A stretch of 64,000 nt of DNA from Guyanagaster necrorhizus (taxonomy: Eukaryota; Basidiomycota; Agaricomycetes; Agaricales; Physalacriaceae). The position numbers and the translations under genes are program-made. The stretch lies in contig NW_025064882.1 of the NCBI RefSeq assembly GCF_019112545.1, positions 1,626,928 to 1,690,927 of the forward strand, in the 5' to 3' direction. The notes beneath the pieces are model-generated. The model was not told the DNA's origin and ran no database searches. It saw only the letters and a list, made by a program, of their open reading frames with translations. Below are positions 12,273 to 22,543 of the stretch, one piece after another (positions within the stretch are counted from its first letter, which is position 1; each line of letters begins with the position of its first letter).

Positions 12273-13365
12273 ATGATGGGCCCCAAGACTAAGAAAACTC
12301 CATCTCCCTCTCTGACTTGTACAACCCTACTGAAAGATGAGGAAACCAGGCGTCCTAAGCCACGAAGACATGGAAACCCGAAGGAACGCTGTCAGATGCA
12401 CCACAAGCAGTACATGACACTGACGAAGAAATACAAAAAGGCCGCACAACTTGTTTACGAGATGCTTGGTGGGGCAATGATTCCCACCAAGGCAGAGATC
12501 TTATTGTACAACAGCATACACAATACATTAGAGAAGGCGTGCTTGATGAAGAAGTACGTCAGTGCTATCAGGGAGGAAGACACAACCAATCTTTCGTATG
12601 ATCTACGAAGCATCAGAAACCATATCAGTCTCTGCGGTGTCCTCATCACCGACATGGTCAATATGCGATGTCCGAAACTTCCTATTGAGCCATTCCCGAG
12701 TACAAAACCAGTCTCTCACCCGGGCTACAGGATGTGGGCTAATGTAGAATTTCGGTCATACACATTTGGCGCAGTTCGCAACGAGCCCGGCAGCTTTACT
12801 GATGCCTTTCTGGAGGAGCTTCGTGGTAGACTGGACATGTTTTATGTCATAACACGCTCAGAGACTGTACCGGGCAGGGACATTGAGACCTTTGGGACTG
12901 TGTCCGCCCAAACGAAACTCGTTATGATGTTCGAAGCACGCATAGATGCTTCCGCTCCGAAAGCTCAGGGAGTGGTCCGTTATGCGAAGTGCGGTCGAAA
13001 TTCTATACGGTACGGGAGAAGCCAAACCTGCCAAAGGACTGGAATGGCTTGGACGTGTGCCAGGAATGGTGGGTTACCTGACGGCTTTGGATCGTCCCAA
13101 AAGTGCAGGATGGTTTTTCCACTTCAAAAAAATTTCCAGTGAAGTATTTCGTAATAATGGATGCAGAACCAATCGCCATGTTTCGCATTTGATGAGAAAT
13201 GTAGCTTGGGCTGCTTCTCGCACACAGGGCCTAGCAACAGGGAACTATGACGCGAGGATATATGCAAGGGCGTCAGACAAGTTGGTGCAAGCCCATGCTT
13301 CTAAGCGTTTGTTATTTCTCCCTTCAGATAGCTGGTATGTTGGACGTCTACAGGGTACCTATTGA
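12273..13365 (+). CDS. basidiomycete hypothetical protein, apparently frameshifted
   Basis: No function recognised. The ATG at 12273 (MMGPKTKKTPSPS) leads into KERCQMHHKQYMTLTKKYKKAAQ, a His/Cys-containing, strongly helical start, then ISLCGVLITDMVNMRCPK and a region ending MFEARIDAS. From about 12946 the protein-like frame moves to the next frame: MLPLRKLREW, EWLGRVPGMVGYLTALDRPK, LMRNVAWAASRTQGLATGNYDARIYA, ending SDSWYVGRLQGTY at 13363-13365. The first frame meanwhile runs on in low-quality sequence to about 13142. One extra or missing base near 12940-12950 would join them. The style (uncharged Trp-rich C-terminal part, no introns) matches a lineage-specific family of mushroom fungi as I remember it. 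It is either a recent pseudogene or carries an assembly error. Confidence 0.55.
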
Positions 13366-13771
13366 ATTTGTATCATCAAAATGTAGTCAACTTGTTTGTT
13401 AGGGTATCTTGGTTCTATATCTACCTGATTATCCTATGTTCATGATGGTTGAAACCTCTTCGTTCCCACATTCGCCTTTTACGCTGCTGTTATATCGCGT
13501 ATCCTCTCTTCTCGTCACGATACTTAATCCCAGCATACCGTTAGTGGAGATTACTGCATCTTTTCGACCTCTTTCTCAACTGAAACCAATGTGCTTTCGT
13601 CGAGGTCTTCAGAGAGGCCTGTTCCCACTATGGAGGTGAGCCAGGTTTCAGTTCTAGTGGAGTAGACATCATATAGGAAGTATGGCGCCGATGTTTTACA
13701 AGTTAAAAAAAAAACCAATTCCACAGATACGAAGGCACACCATACGTTCATAAAACCAAACGTCAAGAACA
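13366..13771. other. short intergenic region between convergent genes
   Basis: About 400 bp separating the plus-strand hypothetical gene from the 3' end of ORC1 on the minus strand. It holds an A9 run near 13705 and no supportable gene. Expected to contain both 3' UTRs. Confidence 0.45.
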
Positions 13772-16621
13772 TCATACACTAAGCACATTCTTCCATCTTG
13801 AACCTCCTACTTCACTAAGGACCCTTTCCACTTCACTCTGTTCCAGGTTCAGGATGATCTTCCTATCTCCTTCCGCCTTCCTCGACGCACCAAACCCATC
13901 TTCTATAAGTATGGCCCGAGACGCTATCAGCGATTCCAGCACAATATTGAGCTCGTGTGCTGTAGGCTTTCGTGTCGGATCAGACTCAGAAGTGAGCACG
14001 TTCATGTAGATCAGGTGTTGGTGTTGAACCTTTGACTACATTAGGTTTGATTACATTGAACATAAACATGCGTCACCTACCTCACCCCATTTGATCTCTT
14101 CCACACCCTCACGCTTGACGCATTTTACCAGTGCCGCGAGCATCAACCGTTCATGGAAGCTGCAGTCCCGCAGATAGGCAGCCGTCGGACTGTTCTGCAT
14201 AACACTTATTACCTCCTTAACCGTAGGTAAAGAGGCCGTTTTCTTTTCCGGACGAACAGTTTCTACAGAGCGTCTAAAAGGTACATTGTCAGTGATACCT
14301 TCTTCAGACAACTGAATAATGTACCGGCAAATATCCAATACCCTCCGAGCATCACCGCTGATTGCGCTCACTTTCATGGCCGCGAATTTGATTCCATCCT
14401 TATTGATGACATCGGGGGTTTCATCCCCAAGACTTTTCTTAGCACTTTCTAGCCTCGCATTGACGATCTCCGTCAACTGCGCGACCTTGTACGGCTTGAA
14501 GTTGATACGAACCATTCCTATGTTCTAATGAATAATTGTTAAGGGGACAAAACGATAGATACTTACCCAATCGACTCCTGACTCTTCCTGTCATTACTCG
14601 TTCTGGAAGATCCATGGTATTTGCAACAGCGATGACGACAAGCTGACTTCCGGCGATGGTAGGCCAGTTAAAAAAGTTGTAAACGACATCCTGCCTTGCT
14701 GTGACGAGTTGATCTAGTTCGTCCATCAAAACGACGCTGCAAGATGTTTAATCGAGTTAGACTTGGCTGTAGTCGATGAAACGATGACTCACCATGCATG
14801 GCCTCCAGGACCTTTGGCATATCTACAAGCAAAGTAATTCGTCAATGCTTTGAGACTTTCTTTAGCACTGATTTGCAGATGTCCGTCTTTCTTAACATCA
14901 TGTCCAGAAATGCTCTCCCATAGCACGTTATAAGCAGTGCTAGGTTCGGGAATCCGAAGCCCATTAATCTCAACATAAGTAAATGGATTAATCTCCTATT
15001 TGATTGTTAAAAGAGACGTCGATGACGGTAAAGAGGAACGTACACTGGCTTCTGCCAACTTTTTCAGCTCGCGAACAACCGCATGTATTGTTGCCGTCTT
15101 TCCTGTACCAGGGACGCCCGATATATCTGAATATCCGTTTGAAAGAAGGTCACCGCATTAATATGAAAACTCACAAATACACCCACCACTACTTTCCTCC
15201 AAGAGGTCCCGCACGCTGCGAAGAACGTGCTGATATTCGCCATCTCTGCATGGCAAAGCATCTGGACGACTGCCCACATGTAAAGCATGCATTGCGCGCA
15301 ACCACGGATCCTCTGGCAGGGCGTTGATAAAGTTATCGGCAACGTAGGGTACCTGCAGAAGTCTCGTGAACTTTTGACGTTTCTTGGGCGAGGATTGTGC
15401 TCTTCGAGCTAGAGCGGCTTTCGAATGAGGGGTAGGTTGAGCAATGGCTCGTGTTAGGCGTTTTCGAGGCGTCGTTGCAGCATTCTGTTTCCGCTTTCTG
15501 TTTGGTGTCCTGGGTTCCTCGTAATCCTCTTCGTCGAAGATTTCTTCCTCTTCTTCGCTTTCTGCTGTCCCTGCGACTGGAAGCTCATCGTCATCGTCAG
15601 CATCGTTCGACGATTCTACGTAGGCATCGTCAGAATGGTCGTCGCTGAATTCGTCTGTTCCTGGAACTACGTCTTCTCGTCCCTTCCCACGCGGCTTCGG
15701 CTTACTTGGGAAGGCATCTACCAAGACTCTCCAAAATTCACCGGATGCCCGTTGGTCCCTTGTTCCACGGTTCATAGCGGCCAGCGCCGCTTTATGATGA
15801 TTTCTCCAGCAAAACGTATAATATAGTCCACGGCGAGAATTCACTGCGAATCGACAGATGAAGCTTTGCTGTGAGCCTTCCCCATCACTATCGGCTATGA
15901 TGCAGTCAGTAAGTACGGGGAACATAGTGAATGGAACTGACCGCTGTCTTCCCCCTTCGGTAAAATGTCGTGAATAACACAATGCCGTATTATAGCTTCA
16001 GGTGTGTCCAAGATCACACTTTCCGAGAGAGTGTAATATATCTCATTCTACAACCAACCCATCAGTTAAACAGCAGATGGCGCAAACGTGAATGTGCACC
16101 TCGTAAGCTTCCCGTTTAGCGCGTACACTAGGCAATTCTTTGGGCCTCAAAAACCAATGTACCCGAACGTACATGTCCTTTGACAGCATCTCCTTACCGG
16201 TCTCGCCCAGATCAGTCTCCCATAATGCAGTTATGACTGCAACGCTAGGATATCTGTTATTTCCGTTGGAAACGAGGACCGTGTCTCCGACTTGAAATGT
16301 CTCGATGTTCTTTATAGCCTCTTTCGCCGACGCCTTTTTCTTTCCGTATGACTTCTTCGTAATTGTTGGTCTCCTTCGTTGGAAAGCATCGTAAAACAGC
16401 GTCGTCTTTTCTTGCCTTTCCACTTCATCGAGTCTCTCCCATTCTTCGCGATCTTCAAGTCGGAGATCTAGTTCGGCATTGAGTGGGTGAACGTGCGTTG
16501 GGCTGCCACACCAAGAAAGGTCGAAAATCCCCGATGTTGCGGTCGTAACGAGGGGCTGTCCTCGCTTTGAACGACGTGTAGGTGTCTTTGGCTCAGTAAC
16601 GTCGGATTTTCGTGGAGGCAT
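13772..16621 (-). CDS. ORC1: origin recognition complex subunit 1 (AAA+ ATPase with BAH domain)
   Basis: Largest ORC subunit; binds and hydrolyses ATP and loads Cdc6/MCM at replication origins in the nucleus. Read on the minus strand, the ATG at 16621 starts MPPRKSDVTEPKTPTRRSKRG, then a BAH domain (TFQVGDTVLVSNGNNRYPSVAVI through RVHWFLRPKELP), then an acidic and basic linker (DDDDELP, TAESEEEEEIFDEED, NRKRKQNAATTPRKRL). The AAA+ domain has Walker A GVPGTGKT at about 15097-15119, Walker B VVLMDELDQL near 14709-14740, sensor 1 VVIAVANTMDLPER, and sensor 2 SGDARRVLD. The C-terminal winged-helix region ends RWKNVLSV with the stop at 13772-13774. About nine short introns. An upstream in-frame GTG at 16666 is not needed. 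No break seen; it looks functional. The family call is secure from the BAH plus ORC/Cdc6 AAA+ combination. Confidence 0.93.
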
Positions 16622-17203
16622 GAAGCCAAGATAATACCAGTCTGTCACACGAGGTAAAACTATCACGTGATATGTGACGAGCGCGACAAATTAGGGGTTA
16701 TCATATAGTATATACTGTATAATATACTCAGCATAAATTACAGCTATCACAATGTCAAAGTTGAATACACTCAGATGAAAGGAAATTTTGAAAAAGAAAT
16801 TGAGCCATCCTGAGGAGAATCAGCTGAATCAGATTCCTCTTCATATACTAAGAGTTGAACGAATGTTCTAGGTATTGATGCTTAGTATGAATCTGCATGT
16901 GACATCATCTATAAATGACTCTTGACTTGGCCATCACCCAGTCTGAAGCTGTAGTCAATACCTCTGAGAAACATAAAAGGCTGATTCAGATGTTGAATGT
17001 TCTTGAGGTGCTGACTCCTGCATTGATGATTTGCTGGGAAAGTGAAGGAAAGACAAATTGAGCCACACACAAATCATTCCATTCATGCACTTAACTCACC
17101 AAGTAATATGGTAAATGTTTGATGAGCTGTGAATTTAGTCACATCTTTGAGAAAATGCAGCTGTTTATATTCCTCAGAAAAGTCCAGACAATTATGTTGG
17201 ACA
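16622..17203. other. AT-rich stretch between ORC1 and the transposon pair
   Basis: The first few tens of bases should be the ORC1 promoter. From about 16690 the sequence becomes AT-rich and CpG-poor with no open frame, like old repeat. No TIR is visible other than the one starting at 17204. Confidence 0.4.
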
Positions 17204-17228
17204 TACAGTTGACTATCTCACAATGCAT
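17204..17228 (+). repeat. TIR-like repeat, copy a (outer left end of copy 2)
   Basis: TACAGTTGACTATCTCAC followed by AATGCAT, continuing ATGGTCGG. It mirrors the sequence ending at 21791. Confidence 0.7.
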
Positions 17229-17306
17229 ATGGTCGGAAGACACCAAAACCGTATGCATTTATAGATTTATGCAGAACCAAAATGGCATGTGATGCGACAT
17301 GTGACT

Positions 17307-19318
17307 TTATGTGACAATGTCATCATTGCCTCAAAATGCTGTCAGTGGCTTTTGGGTCAGCTTTCCATGCATCTCCTTGAATAATGCCTCTCTCAACTTC
17401 CTCAGCTGTGGTACTAATCCACTCTGATCACCTTGTGAAACACAAAATGCCTCCAGCTTTTGAATAAGCTCAAATTCTTCCCTTGTAGTTATCAAGGTCT
17501 GTTCTTCCTCACCCTCCTCTTCCTCTTCTTCCTCCTCATCATTGTCAATGACAGTTATTTCTCCATTTTCTACTGCAATATCATGCTTGACAGCAGCAAC
17601 AATCTCCTCATCTGTTGGCATCACCTCAAGATCTTCAGTATACTCTTCTGCAATAGAGTTAACCATCTCTTCAATGGTTGAAATGAGACCAAACATGCAA
17701 TTTCATTGTTTCAATTCGACAAGATGGTCCTTCAACATTATCTCTGCTGTCTAGAGCTATTGAATGAGGGCAATTTGAGTGAGAGATGTGTTCATTTTTG
17801 ACTGTGACGAAGAAGCCAACTGATTGACTGCCTCCAGTGCTTTATCAACATTGTTTTCTGCATTCATAACAGCCATAAGAGCAGGATGCCAGTCAGCATC
17901 AGCATATTGGTTTTTAAGCAGATTCTGCAATGCCTGTTCGATCCCTGGAAGCATGTATTTGTCTGTTGAGGCAAAGTCATGAACAAGGTTCTATGCAGAC
18001 TTGAGGAGTGAGGCATTTTGGAAATCATTGGATAGTGTGGTAGACTGTGATTTGAGTGCATTGTCAGGTATTATACCAGTGTGTTTTCAGCAGTTTGCTA
18101 TTGTTTCACTGCTGACATTTGCCTAAGCATCACAAGCAATAGTCATAGCTTCAAAGAGATCAAGCTTAAAGATCTCAGACTCTCCAAGATCATCAAGATC
18201 AAGTGTATAGATACACATGGCATTTTGATAATGTGCCTTAAAGCAGCAGATAATACTAGCATCTAGTGGCTGAACATATGAAGTCATATTAGGCTCAAAG
18301 AACTCCAGCTTTGTGTTATGGGATGTATAAGCGATGGAATGCTCTCAAAAGTTGTTCAAGGTCAGCAGAACCTGCCGCATCTTCCTCTTCATCTTTAAAT
18401 CAAACATCTTCACCCACTCCATAAATATTTTGCTCATCATCTAGGCCTTTTTGTTATTCTGATAATAGAATCCCATTGCCGTTGGACTCTTTTCTTGAAA
18501 CACTATGGTTGCTTTGACTTGCTAATAAAAACAACTGACATCCACTCACTCCCATCTGCATTCACAGCAAAACACATGGTGATATGGAACTTGTCCTGTT
18601 TTCATCCACTTATAGGACTAGATGCCAAGGTATGATCTGGGATGGCAAAGATGACAAGACCGGATTCATCAATATTTTATCTGTCCCACATCGTATATTT
18701 CACCATAATGCTGTGAAGATGCACATGTTCTTTTTCCACTGCCATTATATCCACTGAGCCTGCTTCTCCATGCCACTGAACCTCCTGAATCTTCCATGCC
18801 TTGCAGAATGATCTCAACCATCCCTCTCCTTTCAAACACTGATCCTCTGAAATATTCATCAGATTTTCAATCTGATTTCACTTCTCTATTAGCATTGCAT
18901 CAGTCACAGTTTTATCTCAGAGCTGCATGTTCTGATACTAGGATGCAACAGCATGCTCCACATTAGGTCAGATGACAATATGAGACTTTTTAGATGATAG
19001 TGCATTAAAGTTCTCGTTTGCATGCTGTTCGATTTTTGTATGAGATGTCAGTTTCCATGAAAGAGTTGATTGGGTAAAGAGCAGTGCACCTTCCTTTCAG
19101 TTTGCAAAATGTGCCACAATGTCAGCATGTCGATGGGAAGAATGGTTATCAACATGTTTGAATACTATGAGCCAGTCTCCTGTTGTAAGGTGTGGGTGGG
19201 AGATCTGCTTTGGAGACTGAGCTGATGATATGTATATTGGGACTTTCTTCTTCTGTTTTGTATGCTCATATGGATTTCCAGGTTTAGCACATGGTTTTCA
19301 TGTTGGTTCAGGAGGCAT
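17307..19318 (-). pseudogene. pogo-like transposase, copy 2, many stops
   Basis: Colinear with the copy 1 transposase. It retains an ATG (minus, at 19318) where copy 1 has ATA, but stops occur throughout: the fifth or sixth codon after MPPEPT is TGA, the Trp codon near the DNA-binding domain is TGA as in copy 1, and further TAG/TAA/TGA codons break the DDE core. Surviving segments include an E-rich tail (DNDEEEEEEEEGEEEQ) and EEMVNSIAEEYTEDLE. The stop corresponds to TAA at 17307-17309. Non-functional. Confidence 0.8.
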
Positions 19319-19390
19319 GTTTATAGAGATATAGGCTGTGTTACTTTACAATAATTTTTTTTATATTTGTCATAGTCCATACAAACAAAT

Positions 19391-19600
19391 TACAGTTGAC
19401 TATCTCACAATGCATGATGTCGAAATGCATAATTCTGACTTTGCATATGGATTGGGCTGGAACGCAGTTGGGGAGCAGGGAAATGGGCTAGAAATGCATA
19501 TCGCATAATGCATATGGTTCTAGTTAGGAATATGCATTGTCAGATCGAAAATTATAGTAAGCCGATATGACATTATGCATATATTAGAACAATAAAGAAC
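19391..19600 (+). repeat. about 205-bp ATGCAT-rich arm, plus orientation
   Basis: Starts with the same TIR sequence as 17204 and runs through repeated ATGCAT-containing sequence to ACAATAAAGAAC. A near-identical copy in opposite orientation lies at about 21791-21988. Lies exactly between the two inverted transposase copies. Confidence 0.65.
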
Positions 19601-19675
19601 ATAATTTGTTTGTATGGACTATGACAAACACAAAAAAAATTATTGTAAAGCGACGCAGCCTATATCTCTATAAAC

Positions 19676-21688
19676 ATACCTCCTGAACCAACACAAAAAC
19701 CACGTGCTAAACCTGGAAATCCATATGAGCGTACAAAACAGAAGGAGAAAGTCCCAATGTACACATCATCAGCTCAGCCTCCAAAGCAGATCTCCCGCCC
19801 ACACCTCACAACAGGAGACTGGCTCGTAGTATTCAAACACGTTGATAACCATCCTTCCCATCGACATGCTGACATTGTGGCACATTTCGCAAACTGAAAG
19901 GAAGGTGCACTGCTCTTTACCCAATCAACTCTTTCATGGAAACTGGCATCTCGTACAAAAATCGAACAGCGTGCAAACGAGAACCCTAATGCACTATCAT
20001 CCAAAAAGTCTCGTATTGTCACCCGACCTGATGTGGAGCGTGCTGTTGCATCCTGGTATCAGAACATGCAGCTCCGAGATGAGACTGTGACTGGTGCAAT
20101 GCTGATAGAGAAGCGAAATCGGATTGAAAATCTGATGAATATTCCAGAGGATCAGTGTTTGAAAGGAGAGGGATGGTTGAGGTCATTCTGCAAGGCATGG
20201 AAGATTCAGGAGGTTCGGCGACATGGAGAAGCAGGCTCAGTGGATATAATGGCAGTGAAAAAAGAACGTGTGCGTCTTCACAGCATTATGGCAAAATATG
20301 CGATGCGGGACAGATGGAATATTGATGAATCCGGTCTTGTCATCTTTGCCATCCCAGATCGTACCTTGGCATCTGGTCCTATGAGTGGACGAAAACAGGA
20401 CAAGTTCCGCATCACCATGTGTTTTGCTGTGAATGCAGATGGGAGTGAGCGAATGCCAGTTGTTTTCATTGGCAAGTCAAAGCAACCACGGTGTTTCAAG
20501 AAAAAGAGTCCAACGGCAATGGGATTCTATTATTGGAATAACAAGAAGGCCTGGATGACGAGCGAAATATTTATGGAGTGGGTGAAGATGTTTGATTTAA
20601 AGATGAAGAGGGAGATGCGGCAGGTTCTGCTGACCTTGGACAACTTTCGAGGGCATTCCATCGCTTATACACCCCATAACACAAAGCTGGAGTTCTTCGA
20701 GCCCAATATGACTCCATATGTTCAGCCGCTAGATGCTGGTATTATCCGCTGCTTCAAGGCACATTATTGGAATGCCATGTGTATCCGTGCACTTGATCTC
20801 GATGATCTTGGAGAGTCTGAGATCTTCAAGCTTGATCTCCTTGAAGCTATGACTATCGCTCGTGATGCTTGGGCAAATGTCAGCAGTGAAACGATAGCAA
20901 ACTGCTGGAAACACACCGGTATAATGCCTGACAATACACCCGAGTCACAGTCTACCACACCATCCAATGATTTCCAAGCTGCCTCACTCTTCAAGTCTGC
21001 ATGGAACCTTGTTCATGACTTTGCCTCAACAGACAAATACACGCTTCCAGGGATCGAACAGGCATTGCAGGATCTGCTTGGAAACCAATATGCTGATGCT
21101 GACTGGCGTCCTGCTCTTATGGCTGTTATGAATGCAGAGAACGATGTTGGTAAAGCACTGGAGGCAGTCAATCAGTTGGCTTCTTCGTCACAGTCAAAAA
21201 TGAACACACCTCCCACCCAAATTGCCCCCATTCAACAGCTCCAGACAGCAGAGATAATGTTGAAGGACCATCTTGTCGAATTGAAACAACGAAATCGCAT
21301 GTTTGGTCCCATTCCAACCATTGAAGAGATGGTTAACTCTATTGCAGAAGAGTATACTGAAGATCTTGAGGCGATGCCAACAGATGAGGAGATTGTTGCT
21401 GCTGTCAAGCATGATATTGCAGTAGAAAATGGGGAAATAACTGTCATTGACAATGATGAGGAGGAAGAAGAGGAAGAGGAGGGTGAGGAAGAACAGACCT
21501 TGATAACTACAAGGGAAGGATTTGAGCTTATTCAAAAGCTGGAGGCATTTTGTGTTTCACAAGGTGACCAGGGTGGATTAGTACCACAGCTGAGAAAGTT
21601 GAGAGGGGCATTATTCAAGGAGATGCATGGAAAGCTGACCCAAAAGCCACTGACAGCATTTTGGGGAAATGACGACGTTGTCACATAA
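19676..21688 (+). pseudogene. pogo-like (DDE_1, CENP-B HTH) transposase, nearly intact
   Basis: One frame from 19676 to TAA 21686-21688 (about 670 codons) with only two defects seen: the position of the expected ATG is ATA (19676-19678; the sister copy keeps ATG), and a TGA stands at 19895-19897 where Trp is expected (FAN-W-KEGAL). Both are single transitions. Domains: N-terminal Tc5/CENP-B helix-turn-helix (residues about 35-150), DDE core with WNIDESGL (first Asp), LLTLDNFRGH (second Asp), TPYVQPLDAGIIRCFKAHY (third Asp), then a tail with DNDEEEEEEEEGEEEQ. A downstream in-frame ATG at 19759 (MYTSSAQ) could start the protein but still leaves the TGA. Transposition by this copy is unlikely without readthrough. 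Confidence 0.85.
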
Positions 21689-21790
21689 AGTCACCTGTCA
21701 CATCACATGCTATTTTGGTTCTGCATAAATCTATAAATGCATATGGTTTTGGTGTCTCCCGACCATATGCATTGTGAGATAGTCAACTGT

Positions 21791-21988
21791 ACATTCTTTA
21801 TTGTTCTAATATATGCATAATGTCATATCAGCTTACTATAATTTTTGATCTGACAATGCATATTTCTAACTAGAACCATATGCATTTCTAGCCCATTTCA
21901 CTGCTCCTCAACTGTGTTCCAGCCCAATCCATATGCAAAGTCAGAATTATGCATTTCGACATTATGCATTGTGAGATAGTCAACTGTA
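21791..21988 (-). repeat. about 200-bp ATGCAT-rich arm, minus orientation
   Basis: Inverted copy of 19391-19600, ending ATGCATTGTGAGATAGTCAACTGTA at 21988 (given here as two overlapping motifs: ATGCATTGTGAGATAG and AGTCAACTGTA). It is either a long terminal inverted repeat of copy 1 or a separate MITE derived from it. Confidence 0.6.
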
Positions 21989-22543
21989 TGTTGATTTCAA
22001 GTGCTGAATTGAATGTAAATTCCTCCAGTAGCAATGATTAGGCTCCAGTAAATTTGAACCAAGAGGACTTTTGGGCTTGAAATTTGAGGGTAAACATGCA
22101 ATATATTTTGGGAACTGCTATTGATGGTTATAGAGATGCTTTGGTGTTGGGATTTGCTGGAAAGTTCTAGAAAGGACAATCCAGCATCATGCCAAGAGTT
22201 GATGAGTAAGCTCGAGAGAAAGAGAAAGTTGTAGTAAATTCTAGATATAAGTCTGGAGAGTATAAATACAAACTCTGTAGGAGCTGTAGAATAAGAAGTT
22301 GATACCTTCTGGCCTTACCAGCCTGGAGTCTACCCTGCGCAACACCGAGGATTTCCAACATTTGGAGAGGTGCCTTTGAAGCAAGAGTCAAGACGAGAGA
22401 AAACAGGATGGGCAAGGGAAAGCTGTTAGTCAACATGAGCAAACAAATGTCATTATTTGCTAATTTCGCAAGTACTCTGCCATCGTTCCGTGATTCAGTT
22501 CAAGTAGAACGACATTATCTCTCCACACCCCCTTTTAAAAAGC
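21989..22543. other. gene-free stretch upstream of CTR9
   Basis: About 550 bp. The left part is AT-rich repeat-like sequence, the last 100-150 bp (from about 22440) has normal composition and a pyrimidine-rich tract (22517-22533), consistent with a compact promoter of CTR9. Confidence 0.45.

Larger units (their letters stand above)
17204..19390 (-). mobile_element. pogo/Fot1-like DNA transposon, copy 2 (minus, strongly decayed)
   Basis: Minus-strand copy of the element at 19391-21791, similar over its whole length. Its 3' end starts with the TIR sequence TACAGTTGACTATCTCAC at 17204 and TA precedes it as expected for pogo/Tc1-mariner insertion. Its 5' end abuts the plus-oriented repeat at 19391, so its own 5' TIR cannot be separated. 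CpG sites kept in copy 1 are TG or CA here nearly throughout. Confidence 0.75.
19391..21791 (+). mobile_element. pogo/Fot1-like DNA transposon, copy 1 (plus)
   Basis: Bounded by inverted copies of a TIR: TACAGTTGACTATCTCAC at 19391 (plus) and its complement ending AGTCAACTGTA at 21791. It encodes one DDE transposase of the pogo/Tigger class. A further inverted 200-bp arm follows (21791-21988), so the true right end may be 21988. Flanked on the left by the inverted copy 2. Confidence 0.75.

Noticed and set aside
17161..22000. CRISPR-like or tandem array suggested by repeated ATGCAT motifs
   Set aside because: Spacing is irregular and the motifs belong to inverted transposon arms; the organism is a eukaryote.
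22001..22543. Possible short gene between the transposon pair and CTR9
   Set aside because: Small frames only, AT-rich, no plausible start, splice pattern or product.
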